Shown here: positions 39,991 through 54,674 of the stretch, one piece after another
Position numbering within the stretch: the stretch's first letter is position 1
Layout of the letters: every line of letters starts with the position of its first letter
Origin: Paraescarpia echinospica
Taxonomy: Eukaryota; Annelida; Polychaeta; Sabellida; Siboglinidae
Direction: 5' to 3'
Length of the DNA stretch: 64,000 bases
Assembly: GCA_020002185.1 (NCBI GenBank)
Contig: CM034542.1
Location: 59,876,097 to 59,940,096 of the forward strand
Translations under genes and position numbers: made by a program
The notes under the pieces: generated by a model
Told to the model about the DNA's origin: nothing
Seen by the model: only the letters and a program-made list of their open reading frames with translations
The model's database searches: none

Positions 39991-40112
39991 AGAGACACCA
40001 CTGAGAGGGACACCACTGAGAGGGATACCATTGAGTGGGACACCTTGAGAGGGACACCACTTAGAGGCACACCATTGATAAGGACACCACTGAGAGGGAT
40101 ACCGGTCTCAGT
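39975..40112 (+). repeat. 15-bp minisatellite grown from the LINE C-terminus
   Basis: About nine copies of agggacaccactgag (15 bp) encode in-frame R-D/G-T-P-L. The first copy is the LINE coding sequence (NRTLRDTPLRETPLRG), so the array arose by duplication of the end of the element. Confidence 0.88.
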
Positions 40113-41234
40113 AGTATCGTCTCTTTAAGTGGATGACATAAGAAAGCAGTTTAACGTATCTCTGTTATGGGCATCTAATGCTTGGCCATTTGTGTTTGGC
40201 TTACGTACGCGTATTTCACACGCAACGTTATCACACATTGTATCTGGATCTATAATAACTTAGGACACATATCAATGTCATTAACTATACAGAAGGTCAC
40301 GGCATTGTCAGAATTGTTCCACGTAAATATGTCACCAGCATCACCGTGGACTAAACTGATTTGGTTTAAAATACAGTTTCTTACGTACCGAATTCACACA
40401 TCTGTATTGGCTTAAAGTATTCAATAAAAAGGTAAGAAAATATATTACCGTACATATGTGTTTTATTTTATTTTCATGCTATCCGAATTTGCAAATCAGA
40501 CGCAGAAACAGTTCTGCATAAAAACAACAAACAGTGTTGCCTAAGGACATCAGCGCACAATCTGTAATTGGAATGGTCTACTGTAACCAAATTACATCGG
40601 ATGACAGCCACATGTTTGCACGAAAGCGATCAAGTTTTATTGCTCTTTCGTAAAATACACGTTTAGCTTTCAAACTACAATATTGTAGTTTAGAAGATAT
40701 TATTTCAATGTCCTCACGATTCTTTTGGAATGATATTACCACACAACTGGTTTACCACGGGAAGTATGACAGATGGTGTCAGTACCAAACATGTGACGTC
40801 TTCTATCATGACCACGGGAAGTATGACAGATGGTGTCAGTACCAAACATATGACGTCTTCTATTATGACCACGTTCAAGTCAAACTTATTCCAACGATCA
40901 TCAATGTTCAGACTGCACTCAGAGGCTTATGTTGCGTTGCGTTTCGTAGGAGGAAGAAGAGACGGCACAAACTATCATCCTCTCCTTTCATTGGTCAGTT
41001 GGTACCTTTGCGGCAATCTGAGGTTCCAGATTTGCAGAAGGTACATTGCACCCCAGTTTAGCTATCTTTCAAGTAATTGAGTTCCAACATTAGGGTATGG
41101 AAGCTAATTACAGCCATTCCATCACATTGTGCCAATGGCATAATTTTAATAAAAAACACTGTGTCTCATTTGCTGCTACATTAACGCTATTGTACAGCCA
41201 TCCAAGGAATACTGGGTGGACACCGGAATTCGTG
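40113..41234. other. Unassigned sequence with a 57-bp tandem duplication
   Basis: There is no recognised gene. Bases 40754-40810 and 40811-40867 are near-identical direct repeats starting accacgggaagtatgacag. The rest is unique and AT-rich. Confidence 0.6.
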
Positions 41235-43858
<2,624 letters not shown>

Positions 43859-43976
43859 CATAAGTGCTGACAACATGCCTGGGAGACTTATAAAATACAT
43901 AAGTGCTGACAACATGCCTGGGAGACTTATAAAATACATAAGTGCTGACAACATGCCTGGGAGACTTATAAAATAC
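43859..43976 (+). repeat. 39-bp perfect triplication
   Basis: Units start at 43859, 43898 and 43937 (cataagtgctgacaacatgc, then ctgggagacttataaaata). The 39-bp period is 13 codons (ISADNMPGRLIKY) and stays in frame within an open frame at 43749-44072 that I cannot assign. The copies are essentially identical, so the event is recent. Confidence 0.95.
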
Positions 43977-45059
43977 ATCGGTGAAACATCATCCGAAGTC
44001 TTTACCAGGCTGTGTAACGAATTCATCATCACCGGGAAATGGTCATCCATTTGTAAAAATAACCTTAGTTGAACAAACAGGGAAACTCTGCCGAGCGATG
44101 ATGAACCGATGTTTTGCTGATGCCATTGATTTAGTAGCTGGAAATGGGCAGAATATGACATCAGGCAACCAAATGACGTGAGGAGGCAATTTTGAAAGAA
44201 GAAGACAGTTCTATGGAGAAACAATCAATATAAGAACAAGAAGACAGCCCCAGTGAGTAACCATCATGTTCCACCGTTTCTAAGTGCTAAGTCAATTAAA
44301 TTAATATCAACTGGTCGAATTTCTCCGGCAATCATCACCATACTCTTGAAGCGGTCCTAGGATGATCAAACATTGATGACGCAAACGTGGATATATCATA
44401 ACTGCAGGAATGTGTTCTTGTGTATGGTCAAAAGAATCCCCCACAGAGTGACTGCATGCATCTACATCTATAGAAAGCATCCAGAATGAGACACCGATTT
44501 GAAATCACGTGTCACATTTATGCCTGCTATGTTATGATGTACTTTACTGAGCATGTCGTAATGTATTGTGTTTTATTGAGTATTTTATTAATAATGCTTA
44601 ATGAGTTATTAATGAGTATTACGTTGATGATTCATTGAATAATGTATTCGTTACACTAGACTACGCAACTACGTTCGAGTTATATTATGTAACTTGGTGA
44701 AGCAGGATGCTCGATAGACGCATACAACTGTCATGGGACATCCAGGGACTTGATTTTGCAAACCCGAAAGGAATTGCGTTAAATGAGTCATCGCAGAGAG
44801 TTGGAGAAACGCAGCCGCTATTTAATTCCATTGATAAGTTGCAGCTGGCGTCAATGGCATCTTGTCCCTTCCATACTCAGTCCCTATTGTCCAACATCGA
44901 ACGTGACAATATGAATGATTCTGCCTAAGAAGAAATATCATATTTTTCTGAACGTTGCCAAAGTCAGTGTTCGTCTGACAACATCTCGTGTTGACGTCAT
45001 CGACCATGGTTCTGTCAGTGAACCAAACCGGGTTTGGTTGTTCACGAGAAATATACACA
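43977..45059. other. Unassigned sequence
   Basis: No recognised gene or element is seen. Short open frames (for example 44707-44928 on +) show no domain. Confidence 0.45.
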
Positions 45060-45474
45060 TTCATGTGTGCAAGTCTCAACAAGGAGCGTGTATCTACACA
45101 TTCATGGGTGTCAAGTCACAATAAGGAGCTCGTAGCTACACATTCCTGTGTACAAGTCTCAACAAGGAGCTGGTAGCTACACATTCCTGTGCGCAAGTCT
45201 CAACAAAGAGCTCGTAGCTACACATTCCTGTGTACAAGTCTCAACAAGGAGCACGTAGCTACACATTCCTGTGTGTATGTCTCAACAAGGAGCTCGTAGC
45301 TACACATTCCTGTGTACAAGTCTCAACAAGGAGCTCGTAGCTACACATTGATGTGTGTCAAGTCAAAATATGGAGCTCGTAGCTACACATTCCTGTGTGT
45401 AAGTCTCAACAAGCAGCTCGTAACTACACATTCCTGTGTACAAGTCTCAATAAGGAGCTCGTAGCTACACATTG
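45060..45474 (+). repeat. 41-bp minisatellite, about 10 units
   Basis: The unit reads acaaggagctcgtagctaca, then cattcctgtgtacaagtctca. It ends exactly where a CR1 LINE tail begins (45475). Confidence 0.92.
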
Positions 45475-45517
45475 ATTTTAACAAGATTTAACAAGATTGC
45501 CACCCAGAGAATTAACT
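45475..45517 (-). mobile_element. 43-bp CR1 LINE 3' terminus
   Basis: The sequence tttaacaagatttaacaaga, then ttgccacccagagaattaac, is the complement of the last bases of the CR1 copy ending at 52943, including the two-unit tail. It is either an extremely 5'-truncated insertion or the remnant of one. It lies without spacer between two minisatellites. Confidence 0.88.
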
Positions 45518-46200
45518 TGTTGGTGCTTGTATTTGTTGGTGCTTATATTTGTTGGTGCTTGTATTTGTTGGTGCTTGTATTTGTTGGTGCTTGTATTTGT
45601 TGGTGCTTGTATTTGTTGGTGCTTGTATTTGTTGGTGCTTGTATTTGTTGGTGCTTGTACTTGTTGGTGATTGTACTTGTTGGTGATTGTACTTGTTGGT
45701 GCTTGTACTTGTTGGTGCTTGTATTTGTTGGTGCTTGTACTTGTTGGTGCTTGTACTTGTTGGTGATTGTACTTGTTGGTGATTGTACTTGTTGGTGCTT
45801 GTACTTGTTGGTGCTTGTATTTGTTGGTGCTTGTACTTGTTGGTGCTTGTACTTGTTGGTGATTGTACTTGTTGGTGATTGTACTTGTTGGTGCTTGTAC
45901 TTGTTGGTGCTTGTATTTGTTGGTGCTTGTACTTGTTGGTGCTTGTACTTGTTGGTGATTGTACTTGTTGGTGATTGTACTTGTTGGTGCTTGTACTTGT
46001 TGGTGCTTGTATTTGTTGGTGCTTGTACTTGTTGGTGCTTGTACTTGTTGGTGATTGTACTTGTTGGTGCTTGTACTTGTTGGTGCTTGTATTTGTTGGT
46101 GCTTGTACTTGTTGGTGCTTGTAATTGTTGGTGCTTGTACTTGTTGGTGCTTGTAATTGTTGGTGCTTGTATTTGTTGGTGCTGTAATTGTTGGTGCTAG
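45518..46200 (+). repeat. 18-bp minisatellite, about 38 units
   Basis: The unit is ttgttggtgcttgtattt, with variants cttgtactt and gattgtact. The 18-bp period leaves frames open on both strands (242 and 243 codons), which I consider artefacts. A 108-bp higher-order block of six units recurs from about 45650 to 46060. Confidence 0.95.
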
Positions 46201-46375
46201 TATTTGTTATAACATGTTTGTACCTGTGTATGTAGTATGTCACTTACTTTAAGGACTTCAAACTTTTTAAAAATTAGGTCGGTATGTGCATGGTATTTAC
46301 TGAAATGTATTAATTGAAGAGCTCTCTTTTGAATTGTAATTAATCGGTCACATTGGTATATCATCAATACAAATT
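46201..46375 (-). mobile_element. LINE ORF2 C-terminal fragment
   Basis: The minus strand encodes DRLITIQKRALQLIHFSKYH, then AHTDLIFKKFEVLKVSDILH and TQVQT. This is the I-Q-K-R-A-(I/L)-R region downstream of the RT in Jockey/CR1-group LINEs. It adjoins the 18-bp array at 46200. The frame stays open further to 46571, but without clear similarity. Confidence 0.75.
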
Positions 46376-46904
46376 GTAGCATTTCATCAAAGATGCAGGA
46401 AACACATTTTCTTTGTAATATCCCACTAGATACGGTGCGATATTTTAAATTAAACATCGTTGGCATTACTTGTTTTACCGTTTCCTTTTTGTGCCTTTGA
46501 AACTTGGTCACGTCGTTGTTTTTGTTTCTGCATGTGTAGGCTGGAGTAATTTTAGCATCAGTAGTTTTCATGGTGTGGGCCTTTGAATGTGATGAAGTTC
46601 ATAGTGTAACATTATAAACAATCTTACGAGACATCTTATCATAGCTATTGAGACGTAGCGGTAACATGGGGCGTCATTGTGGGTGGGTCGTTGATACGAT
46701 AACGAACTCAGCTGTACGGCTTATGTCTATGCATGACTTATCACCGTCGGTGTATGGCGGCTCAACATTGATAGACAATTACCCAACGTTGGTGTATGCC
46801 GATTCAATGTTGACACATAATGGCTCAACGTTGACGTACAGCGACTCACCGCCTTGTCGTGTAATGATACTGGCCAACACTTCCATGACGGTCAGGGTTG
46901 GGTG
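46376..46904. other. Unassigned sequence with degenerate short repeats
   Basis: At 46750-46850 a word of the form ggctcaacgttgacgtatg occurs about four times in degenerate form. No gene is recognised. Confidence 0.5.
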
Positions 46905-47080
46905 TGTGTCCGTGTGTGTGTACATATATGTATGTATGTATATATATATATGTGTGTGTGTGTGTGTTTGTGTGCGCGTGTGTGTGTGCGCGTGTGCGTG
47001 CGCTTGCGTGCGTGCGCTCGTGTGTGTGTGCGCTTGCGTTTGTGAGCTCGCGTCTGTGAGTGTGTGAATGCATGTGCGCG
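46905..47080. repeat. TG/CG/TA alternating purine-pyrimidine tract
   Basis: Interrupted TG, TATG and TGCG dinucleotides run through the tract. Its open frames are artefacts. Confidence 0.92.
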
Positions 47081-50000
47081 CATGCCTATATGCAGGTATG
47101 AATGCATGTGAAGGTATATATGCAAATGTAGTTATTTCAGCTACGGTTTGATAGGAACCATTTATGTTTAACATAGGTCACCAGCCGAGGAATCAATACT
47201 CCCTCCAGGTAGTCAAAGCTAGAGAAGCTAAATACATCAGTGTTCTTGTGCTGCCAAAGCATTACTATTAACAACATCAATAGTGCCCAACATGTTGACG
47301 CGTCTAATGTGGGATTGCTGTTTTTTATACTACACATATCGATTAATCTGACTGCTTTACTATGTATCTAGATGACTGTGAAACAACCTTAAACGTTAGC
47401 GCATCGATGCATTAGTACGGCCAACGTCTGCGGTACAGTTGCAATAGACTAGCGCATTTATAACACATTAAATGTTGATGATATCGTGTCAAAGCAAAGG
47501 CTACTCAACTCGAGTTGACAGACGACAATAGAAATACTTGAACGACTGATTACTGATACTGGAAAGCTGGTAGTGTATGGTTTGGATCATGTTGATAACG
47601 ACAAAATAGCACAACTGATGCATTAGATGAATTCCAACTAACGATGACGGTGCGATATATCGCCGGAATTGTGATTCCCCAGGAGACGGAAAGTGCAATT
47701 GCCTGTTGCGTATCTTTAATCAGCCCGTGGTGTGCGAGGGAACAAACAGCAAAAAATGTATGTTCCACGTTATTTCACATACACACACGTAGTTTCAAAT
47801 AATCACTTTCCCACACGACTATCACACATCAATAATTCAACACGATGGCATTAAATTGTATTTAACATTCCATTTTCTCGTGCCGTTGCGAGTTGTGTGT
47901 GGTTCAGCCACTGTGGTTGATACTGCCCCTCACTTGACGCCCACTAGCCAAGTCCCACCTGCTTTACGGCACTCGTTGCCGGAAATCCCATCTGCTCCTG
48001 TGCACTCACTACCGGAAGTCTCACCTGCTCCTGTCTTACGTATGTGTGGTAAGAGGAAACCCAAGAAGAATGCAGCCCGGCTGAAATGGTGTGCTTTGTA
48101 TCGTGTGTGATAGGCTTACATCTACGACAACGTGACTTTGCCTAAGAAAGGATCTGAATGGAAGAGTGAATTCTATCATATATCATTAATAGTCTGACAT
48201 TCGTTGTGTTTGCATTACTGGTAAGACAACTGCAGCAACTATCTGATGTTTTGTTATACACGTGTTGTGTTCACACTGGTGTATATATGCCTCCGAGACG
48301 GCCGAGTGTGCTGGAGGCGTCATCAGTGTCGTCCGCAGGTTCTCGTTGCCAGCTGGTATTGAGTTCAACATTAATGTTCAAATACGCAGCACGAATCTTG
48401 GAGGAAGCAGTAGACGATTAGAATGGTGCGTTTGTATTGTGAATGATAATGTGAAATCACAACGGAAACATCTTCCTGTTGCAGCAGCATTCAGTCCGAA
48501 TAGACAAATAAAAAAATAAAAAGGTCGTGGACGAGACACAAGCGGTCATTGATGTAGGATATTGACTAGTGCAGCCGTTGACATCAATATCTTTCGCCTT
48601 CATTTGTACTTAACAAATCAAAATAAAACTGCAGTTAAATAGAATCGAATACCATGATTCCTTAGGTGTTTTCTTACAGGGTACTCGACTTTCTGACGAT
48701 AAAAACGTAGTGGACGAATATATAGAATTGACGAAGATGTAAGCTGATCGGGTGGTTTCTCAGTTATTGTGCATGTTAAAACACAAACGGCGTATTTTGT
48801 GTTAGACCAAGAACACAAACACAATTGCTTAGGACAGTGTAAAGTAGCTAAGGCAAATTCACCATGTCAAATCAAATATAATATTATTGAACACATTAAA
48901 GTACATACAGATACAAATAAGATTATGAGAACTCATACATAATAGCGTAATGAGAACAACAAGGGAAGAACATTTTATAATGTTATACTCCGTACAGCAA
49001 TGACGCAAATATTCACTTGGCATAACAATGATGATAATTACAGCGATTCTGGCATTCGACAAAACACTGTGTAGCAGCTGCAATTCAATCCTCACCGGCT
49101 GTTATGGGGCGGACTGCATTCACATCCTAAAGTGAAGACTAAATAGTTTGACGGCAACACTGCCAGTCAACTAGTCATTGTATATAATGCCTTCGTTTTT
49201 TTGTCAGCACATTGTTTGGTAGAATGTACGGTTTGGTAGGTGAATCAGACAAGCCAGAGCGACGTAGCAGCGAATATGTGTAACGGCATATTTCAAACTT
49301 CGAGTATTTCGTTTAGTCTGTCGTTCACACGCCCTTTACTCGTAACTGCACCTTCATTATTATCATCTAGCGCATAGAGAAAAGCAAGTTTAGACATTAC
49401 AATATTGCTCATAAATACTTGTGGTTGGGTGCATGTTGGAGACATAACCAGTTATGATTGCATTTCACACAGGCTGCGTCAAGCGGTTTCCACGGGGACA
49501 AGCACGCGCCACATTGCGAGGGCTAACTTGGCGGCTTCAGTAATCGATATTTCATGTGGCAGACCACGTGTGATGTAGTCATTAAAGATATTGGCACTAG
49601 TAGAAGGGAGCGAAGTATCATAACCCTAGACGCAGACCTGTCAATAGTTTATTTTCAGGAGAGACTCACACGGTTGTATTCATCTCATGGGCATCGTCCA
49701 GTGTTCCAGGCATCCTTCTGTTTAAAAAGCCTTCCTTTTCTGCACTATCCACGGTTTACTGAAATTAGTTTCCAACATTTCCCCCTTGTGTTTACGAAGA
49801 GAAATGATAACGTTAATTTGTATTGGTTAAATATAGTACATTTGATCTATCGTCCGGTTTCTCTGTGTATGTTGTACTCTGTCGGCATCCACCGCAGGTC
49901 AACCGGAGCCGGAATCTTGGCGAGTCGTACGTCTTCATTTTATAAGGGCACATTGTTAGTTTTCAGGGGTAGAAAGTCAGCCTCTTCAGCGTCATAATTT

Positions 50001-50734
50001 TAGCAAATCACCTTGATGCAGGTTTTGTCTTTGGCTTATGTCTTTTTGGCATGAGTGGGTGTCCACATGATGAACATTGGAATCGGTAAACAGGAAGTTT
50101 CAAACAATATGCCGAAGAGAATGCGCTCCTGTCATTGTCAGCTTGTACAAAGAGAACGTAGAATGCTGATTGTAAGCCATCTCTACTTTGGCGACCGAGG
50201 AGTTATATATGTCCATTGACCGGCCAAGCCCACCATCCAAACTACCACAATTAATCAATCTTGGGTGAGAGTTGAATCGGAGTGATAGCTCTTATTACGT
50301 GTGGTCAACGAGTCACGTGTTGGTCAGCGAGATGACCACGACTGTTATGATCTGCGAAGGCGAATTAACGGACACAGTCGGCTTCACAAATCTCGCATAT
50401 CATGTCTTCTGTAACAATTTGAGCAGGATGGCTTAACGCCCGCATTGTCACAATACAGCCGCAATGTCACAATATAGCTGCTATGTCTAAATAAAACCGC
50501 ATTGCCACCATACATCAGCATTGTCACAATACAGACGTATTGTCACTACAATTAACAGGATCATAATATGGACGCAACATCATTCGATTTGGTTGTCGAC
50601 TAATTAGTTTTATATAGGCTGAGAAACGATTAAGTCGACAGCTAATGAAGCATCCAAACGTCTCAAGTACGGACTTGTCTGTGGCAGCTGTGGAGTTTTG
50701 GATATTAAAACAGCTATTGCAATATACTATAGTA
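47081..50734. other. Gene-poor sequence
   Basis: I recognise no gene or mobile element in this 3.65-kb stretch. Open frames exist (47856-48110 on +, 84 codons, Pro-rich start and a basic end; 49554-49997 on +, 147 codons), but neither has a recognisable domain, start context or composition that sets it apart. Short words caatgtcacaatacagcc recur near 50445-50545. Confidence 0.45.
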
Positions 50735-52945
50735 TAAAGTAAAAAGCAGTATAGGAGAAATTTCCACAAAGGAAGGTATAAGGACATGAGGAAATATTTA
50801 GCAAAGATAGACTGGAATAACACACTGAAAAATAAGACGGCAACAGAATGCTGGAATGTATTAAAGAGTGAAATTAAGTGCATAGTCGATAAATTTGTAC
50901 CCTTCAAAAAACAAGGAAAACGGTCCAAAAAGAAACACTTATCGAAAGAAGCCATTAGAAAAATTAAGTACAAACAAATGATGTGGAAGTCATACAGATG
51001 TACTGGAAATGATGAAGACTACAACAGTTATAAAGAAGCACTTAACCAAGCTACAGCTGAAATTAGAAATTCAAAGAGAAGCTATGAACAACAATTAGCT
51101 AGTAATATAAAACATGACAGCCAGAGTTTTTATGCGTATGTTCGAAGCAAACAGAAAGTTCAAGATAAAGTCGGTCGTCTAGAAGATAGTGCTGGAAATA
51201 TAATATCAGAGGGATTCTTAATGGCAGAAGACCTGAATGAGTACTTTAGTTCAGTGTTTACCAGGGAAGATATTAGTTCACTGCCAGTACCAGAGGCTAA
51301 GTTCAAGGGGGCAGATTCAGACTACTTAGGACAATTAATTGTAACCCCGGAAATGGTAGGTAAGAAAATAAGGGCTATGAAGGATAATAAATCACCTGGA
51401 GTGGATGGTATTCCACCCAAACTACTATTGGAAATTGTAGAACAAATTAGCATACCGCTTGCAACAGTTTTCAATTTGTCATTAGAAGAGGGAGTGGTTC
51501 CTTTAGAATGGAAAGAAGCAAACATTATACCGTTATTTTATTCAAAAAAGGTTCGAGAAACAAGTCAGAGAACTATAGACCAGTGAGTTTAACATCAGTG
51601 ATTTGTAAATTGTTAGAAAGACTAATTAAAGATCACATGGTGGATTTTCTTGTTAAACAAAACTTGATAAACCCATCTCAACATGGTTTTTTTAAAGCGA
51701 GGTCATGCTTAACAAATATGTTATGTTTTTTGGAAGACATCACTAAGTGGGTAGATGAGGGATCACCAGTAGATATAGTCTACTTAGATTTTCAAAAAGC
51801 TTTCGACAAAGTACCACATCAAAGATTACTGCTTAAACTAAAGGCCCATGGCATAGGAAATGGTATAATAAACTGGATAGAACAATGGTTGATTGACAGA
51901 AGACAACGTGTAGTAGTTGATGGGGAGGCTTCAAACTAGAAATCGGTATTGAGTGGGGTACCACAGGGATCAGTACTAGGACCTATATTATTCTTAATAT
52001 ATATCAACGATTTGGATGATGAAATAACAAGCAAGGTGTTGAAATTTGCGGATGATACAAAAGTGTTTAGAAGGATTAAAAGTGACAGCATTTACAAGAT
52101 GATCTTGACAGGTTGATCAAATGGTCTGAAAAGTGGCAAATGCTGTTCAATTTTGGGAAATGTAAATGCCTCCACACAGGACATGGGAACGAAGAAGTAG
52201 AATATACAATGGGGGGTACTGTACTAAGTACTACTGTAAAAGAAAAGGACTTAGGGTTAACCATTAGTGCTGATATGATGGTTTCAGAGCAGTGCGGAAT
52301 TGCAGCTTCAAAGGGAAATCAAATCCTTGGATTAATTAGGCGAAACATAACGTATAAGGAAAAAGAGCTAATAATACCGCTGTACAAAACAATAGTTAGG
52401 CCTCATTTAGAATATTGTATTCAAGCTTGGAGGCCATATCGCAGGAAGGACATAGATATGCTAGAAAGAGTGCAGAGGAGAGCAACTAAAATGATACCAA
52501 AACTGAGGGATCTTAGTTACGAAATACGCCTAAAAAATGCGGTTTAACAACACTAGAGACCAGGAGATTGAGAGGAGATCAGACAGAAGTGTTTAAAATA
52601 TTGAAGGGTTATGAAAATATTGATAGAAATTTTTTTTTCTCAGTTAAGAAAGATAGAAGGACTAGAGGACATGAACTTACATTGGCAAAGGAGCAGAGTA
52701 GATTGGATATAAGAAAGTTTTCATTTTCACAAAGGACTGTAAATGAATGGAACAGATTACCTGCTGATTGTGTGGGTGCTAGTAGCGTGAATATGTTTAA
52801 AAATAAAATCGACACATACCTCAGACGGGCGGGATACACATAGATAAAAGGGTCGGACTCTCGATAAGCCAAAGGGCTTCCTTGTCCACCTGCCACCTAG
52901 AGTTAATTCTCTGGGTGGCAATCTTGTTAAATCTTGTTAAATCTA
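50735..52945 (+). mobile_element. CR1 LINE, 5'-truncated, reverse transcriptase nearly complete
   Basis: The ORF2 remnant starts at NFHKGRYKDMRKYLAKIDWN just after the endonuclease. It continues through KDNKSPGVDGIPPKLLLEIV, KKGSRNKSENYRPVSLTSVI, VYLDFQKAFDKVPHQRLLLK (motif A, Asp at about 51787), [20 protein letters not shown] (motif B), KFADDTKVF (motif C, 52041-52070), then RPHLEYCIQAWRPY and NEWNRLPADCVGASSVN, to LRRAGYT and a stop at 52843. Lesions are a frameshift near 51540, TAG for Trp at 51937, a frameshift or deletion near 52085 and a frameshift near 52532. The 3' end has the tail ttgttaaatc x2 near 52924-52943. Confidence 0.93.
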
Positions 52946-53719
52946 TGGTTTCAAATATCATACCTTGAATTGTTTACGTTTTTTTATCATATGGACATTT
53001 TAATTATATATGTTTCATTTAGTTATATATCTATTAACTCTACTTCTACAAAAGAACTGCGATAGTACATTTCGTGTGGAATGGCACAATCGAAACAGAC
53101 GCGAACCACATCACGTCTGCCACGCGAAAGTGCACATAGTAATCATAATAAATACCTTGAATTATATATAAATTTTCAGCTATACATTATACAGCGCAAC
53201 TTTGTGAATTGTATAAATAACCACATCGTTATTTGTATAGCTGTGTTGTCTAAATAACCACATCGTTATTTGTATAGCTGTATTTTGAAAATGTCAACTT
53301 TCCGGGACAATGTATCTTGAGGAACAAGTAGTCGTTCAACATCTCGTTTAATCTATCTGAGAAATAACGACGGATTACAGTATCAGAATACGAAAATTGA
53401 CGACGGAAATAAAGCAGCGTTAGACACAAAACCACAGTTCGACAGCGGACAAGTCGCAAGTGGAACCCGATACATGGAGTGATAGTAGTGCCAGTTGATA
53501 TGATTGCGACGACCTTTACGTGCCACTGTCTTCCTTAAATCGTCTAGTGCTCGTTGCTGGACAGAACTCACTGCCGAAGGTCGACACAGGAGACAGCGAC
53601 AGCACACACGCAGTAGCGTCTTGACAGGCAGTGAATGGCTACCTTTTGTGTAGGTGGGAAGCCTGGAAGAGTTTGGACGGAACTATACTACTTATAATAT
53701 TACTACATGTGGCTGGGTC
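52946..53719. other. Unassigned sequence with 36-bp duplication
   Basis: Two copies of aaataaccacatcgttattt, then gtatagctgt, lie at about 53213-53284. Otherwise the sequence is unique and no gene is recognised. Confidence 0.5.
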
Positions 53720-53855
53720 CAGGCATGAAGACACACGCACGCACGCACGCGCACGAACGCACGCACACAGACGCACGCACACGGTCGCACGCGCACGCAC
53801 GTACATGCACACGCATACACCCGCACGCACACGCACACACACACACACACATACA
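53720..53855. repeat. CA/CG-rich microsatellite
   Basis: Interrupted acgcacgc/acacac repeats, alternating purine-pyrimidine. Open frames here are artefacts. Confidence 0.92.
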
Positions 53856-54422
53856 CACATTTCAAACGGGATGGAATATAACGTTGTTCGGCTGGGGACA
53901 AACACGTGACCTCGAGTTAACGACGACAGTAATTAATGTTTAATGTGACAGACAACTTGTGCAGTAGTTATTGTGACGCCTTGGTGGCAGTTGTAGGTGA
54001 CTATTTCTTCAAGTACGGAAATGTATTTTACGTGGATCAAATTGAGACATTAATTCAATACCGCTCTATGAACGTCGGATTATGTACAACCTATAGGCTC
54101 GTATTGGAAGCGAGATCACGTGTCGCTTGATAAAATGGGATTACATACGATGATATTTAATGAATTATGTCTCAAGCTCACCTGGTTAAAGTTTTCATAA
54201 AACACTGCAAACACGAGGTGCCACTTGGGTGTCACTTGGTCGTGAATTGACTAGCTCACACAACAGTCGAGAAACGAAATCAATGTTAAAGCATTAGCCG
54301 AATGTGGAACGGCTAAAATAATGTGAACCTTTAACAAACCCCAAGTTGATGGCGAGTCGGCGAAAATGTGTTGCATTTCAATTATAGTATAAACAGAACT
54401 ACTCTATGTGTCAATACACTAA
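53856..54422. other. Unassigned sequence
   Basis: No recognised gene or repeat is seen between the CA/CG tract and the G-rich array. Confidence 0.5.
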
Positions 54423-54674
54423 CTTGGGGGTACATGGGGGAACATGGGGGTGCATGGGGGTGCATGGGGGTGCATGGGGGTGCATGGGGGCGCATGGAGT
54501 GCACGGGGGTTACATGTGGGTGCATGGGGGATACATTGGGGGTGCATGGGTGTACATGGGGTGCATGGGGTGCATGGGGTGCATGGGGTGCATGGGGTGC
54601 ATGGGGGTACATGCGGGTGCATGGGGTGCATGGGGTGCATGGGGTGCATGTGGTGCATGGGGTGCATGGGGTGT
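54423..54674 (+). repeat. G-rich 9-10-bp array (tgcatggggg)
   Basis: About 25 units of tgcatggggg (10 bp) to the left and tgcatgggg (9 bp) to the right, with variants tacatggggg and tgcatgtggg. Runs of 4-5 G separated by 5 nt fit the G-quadruplex rule on the + strand. Confidence 0.93.

Noticed and set aside
45472..46243. Two opposite-strand open frames of about 243 codons (Cys/Leu/Val and Lys/His/Gln/Ser/Thr repeats)
   Set aside because: The 18-bp unit has no stop in these frames on either strand, so openness is guaranteed and not informative.
49554..49997. 147-codon + strand open frame as a gene
   Set aside because: No recognisable domain, no supporting promoter or splice context; a frame of this size can occur by chance. 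Left as unassigned sequence.
50524..50973. 149-codon minus-strand open frame
   Set aside because: Antisense shadow of the CR1 ORF2 start.
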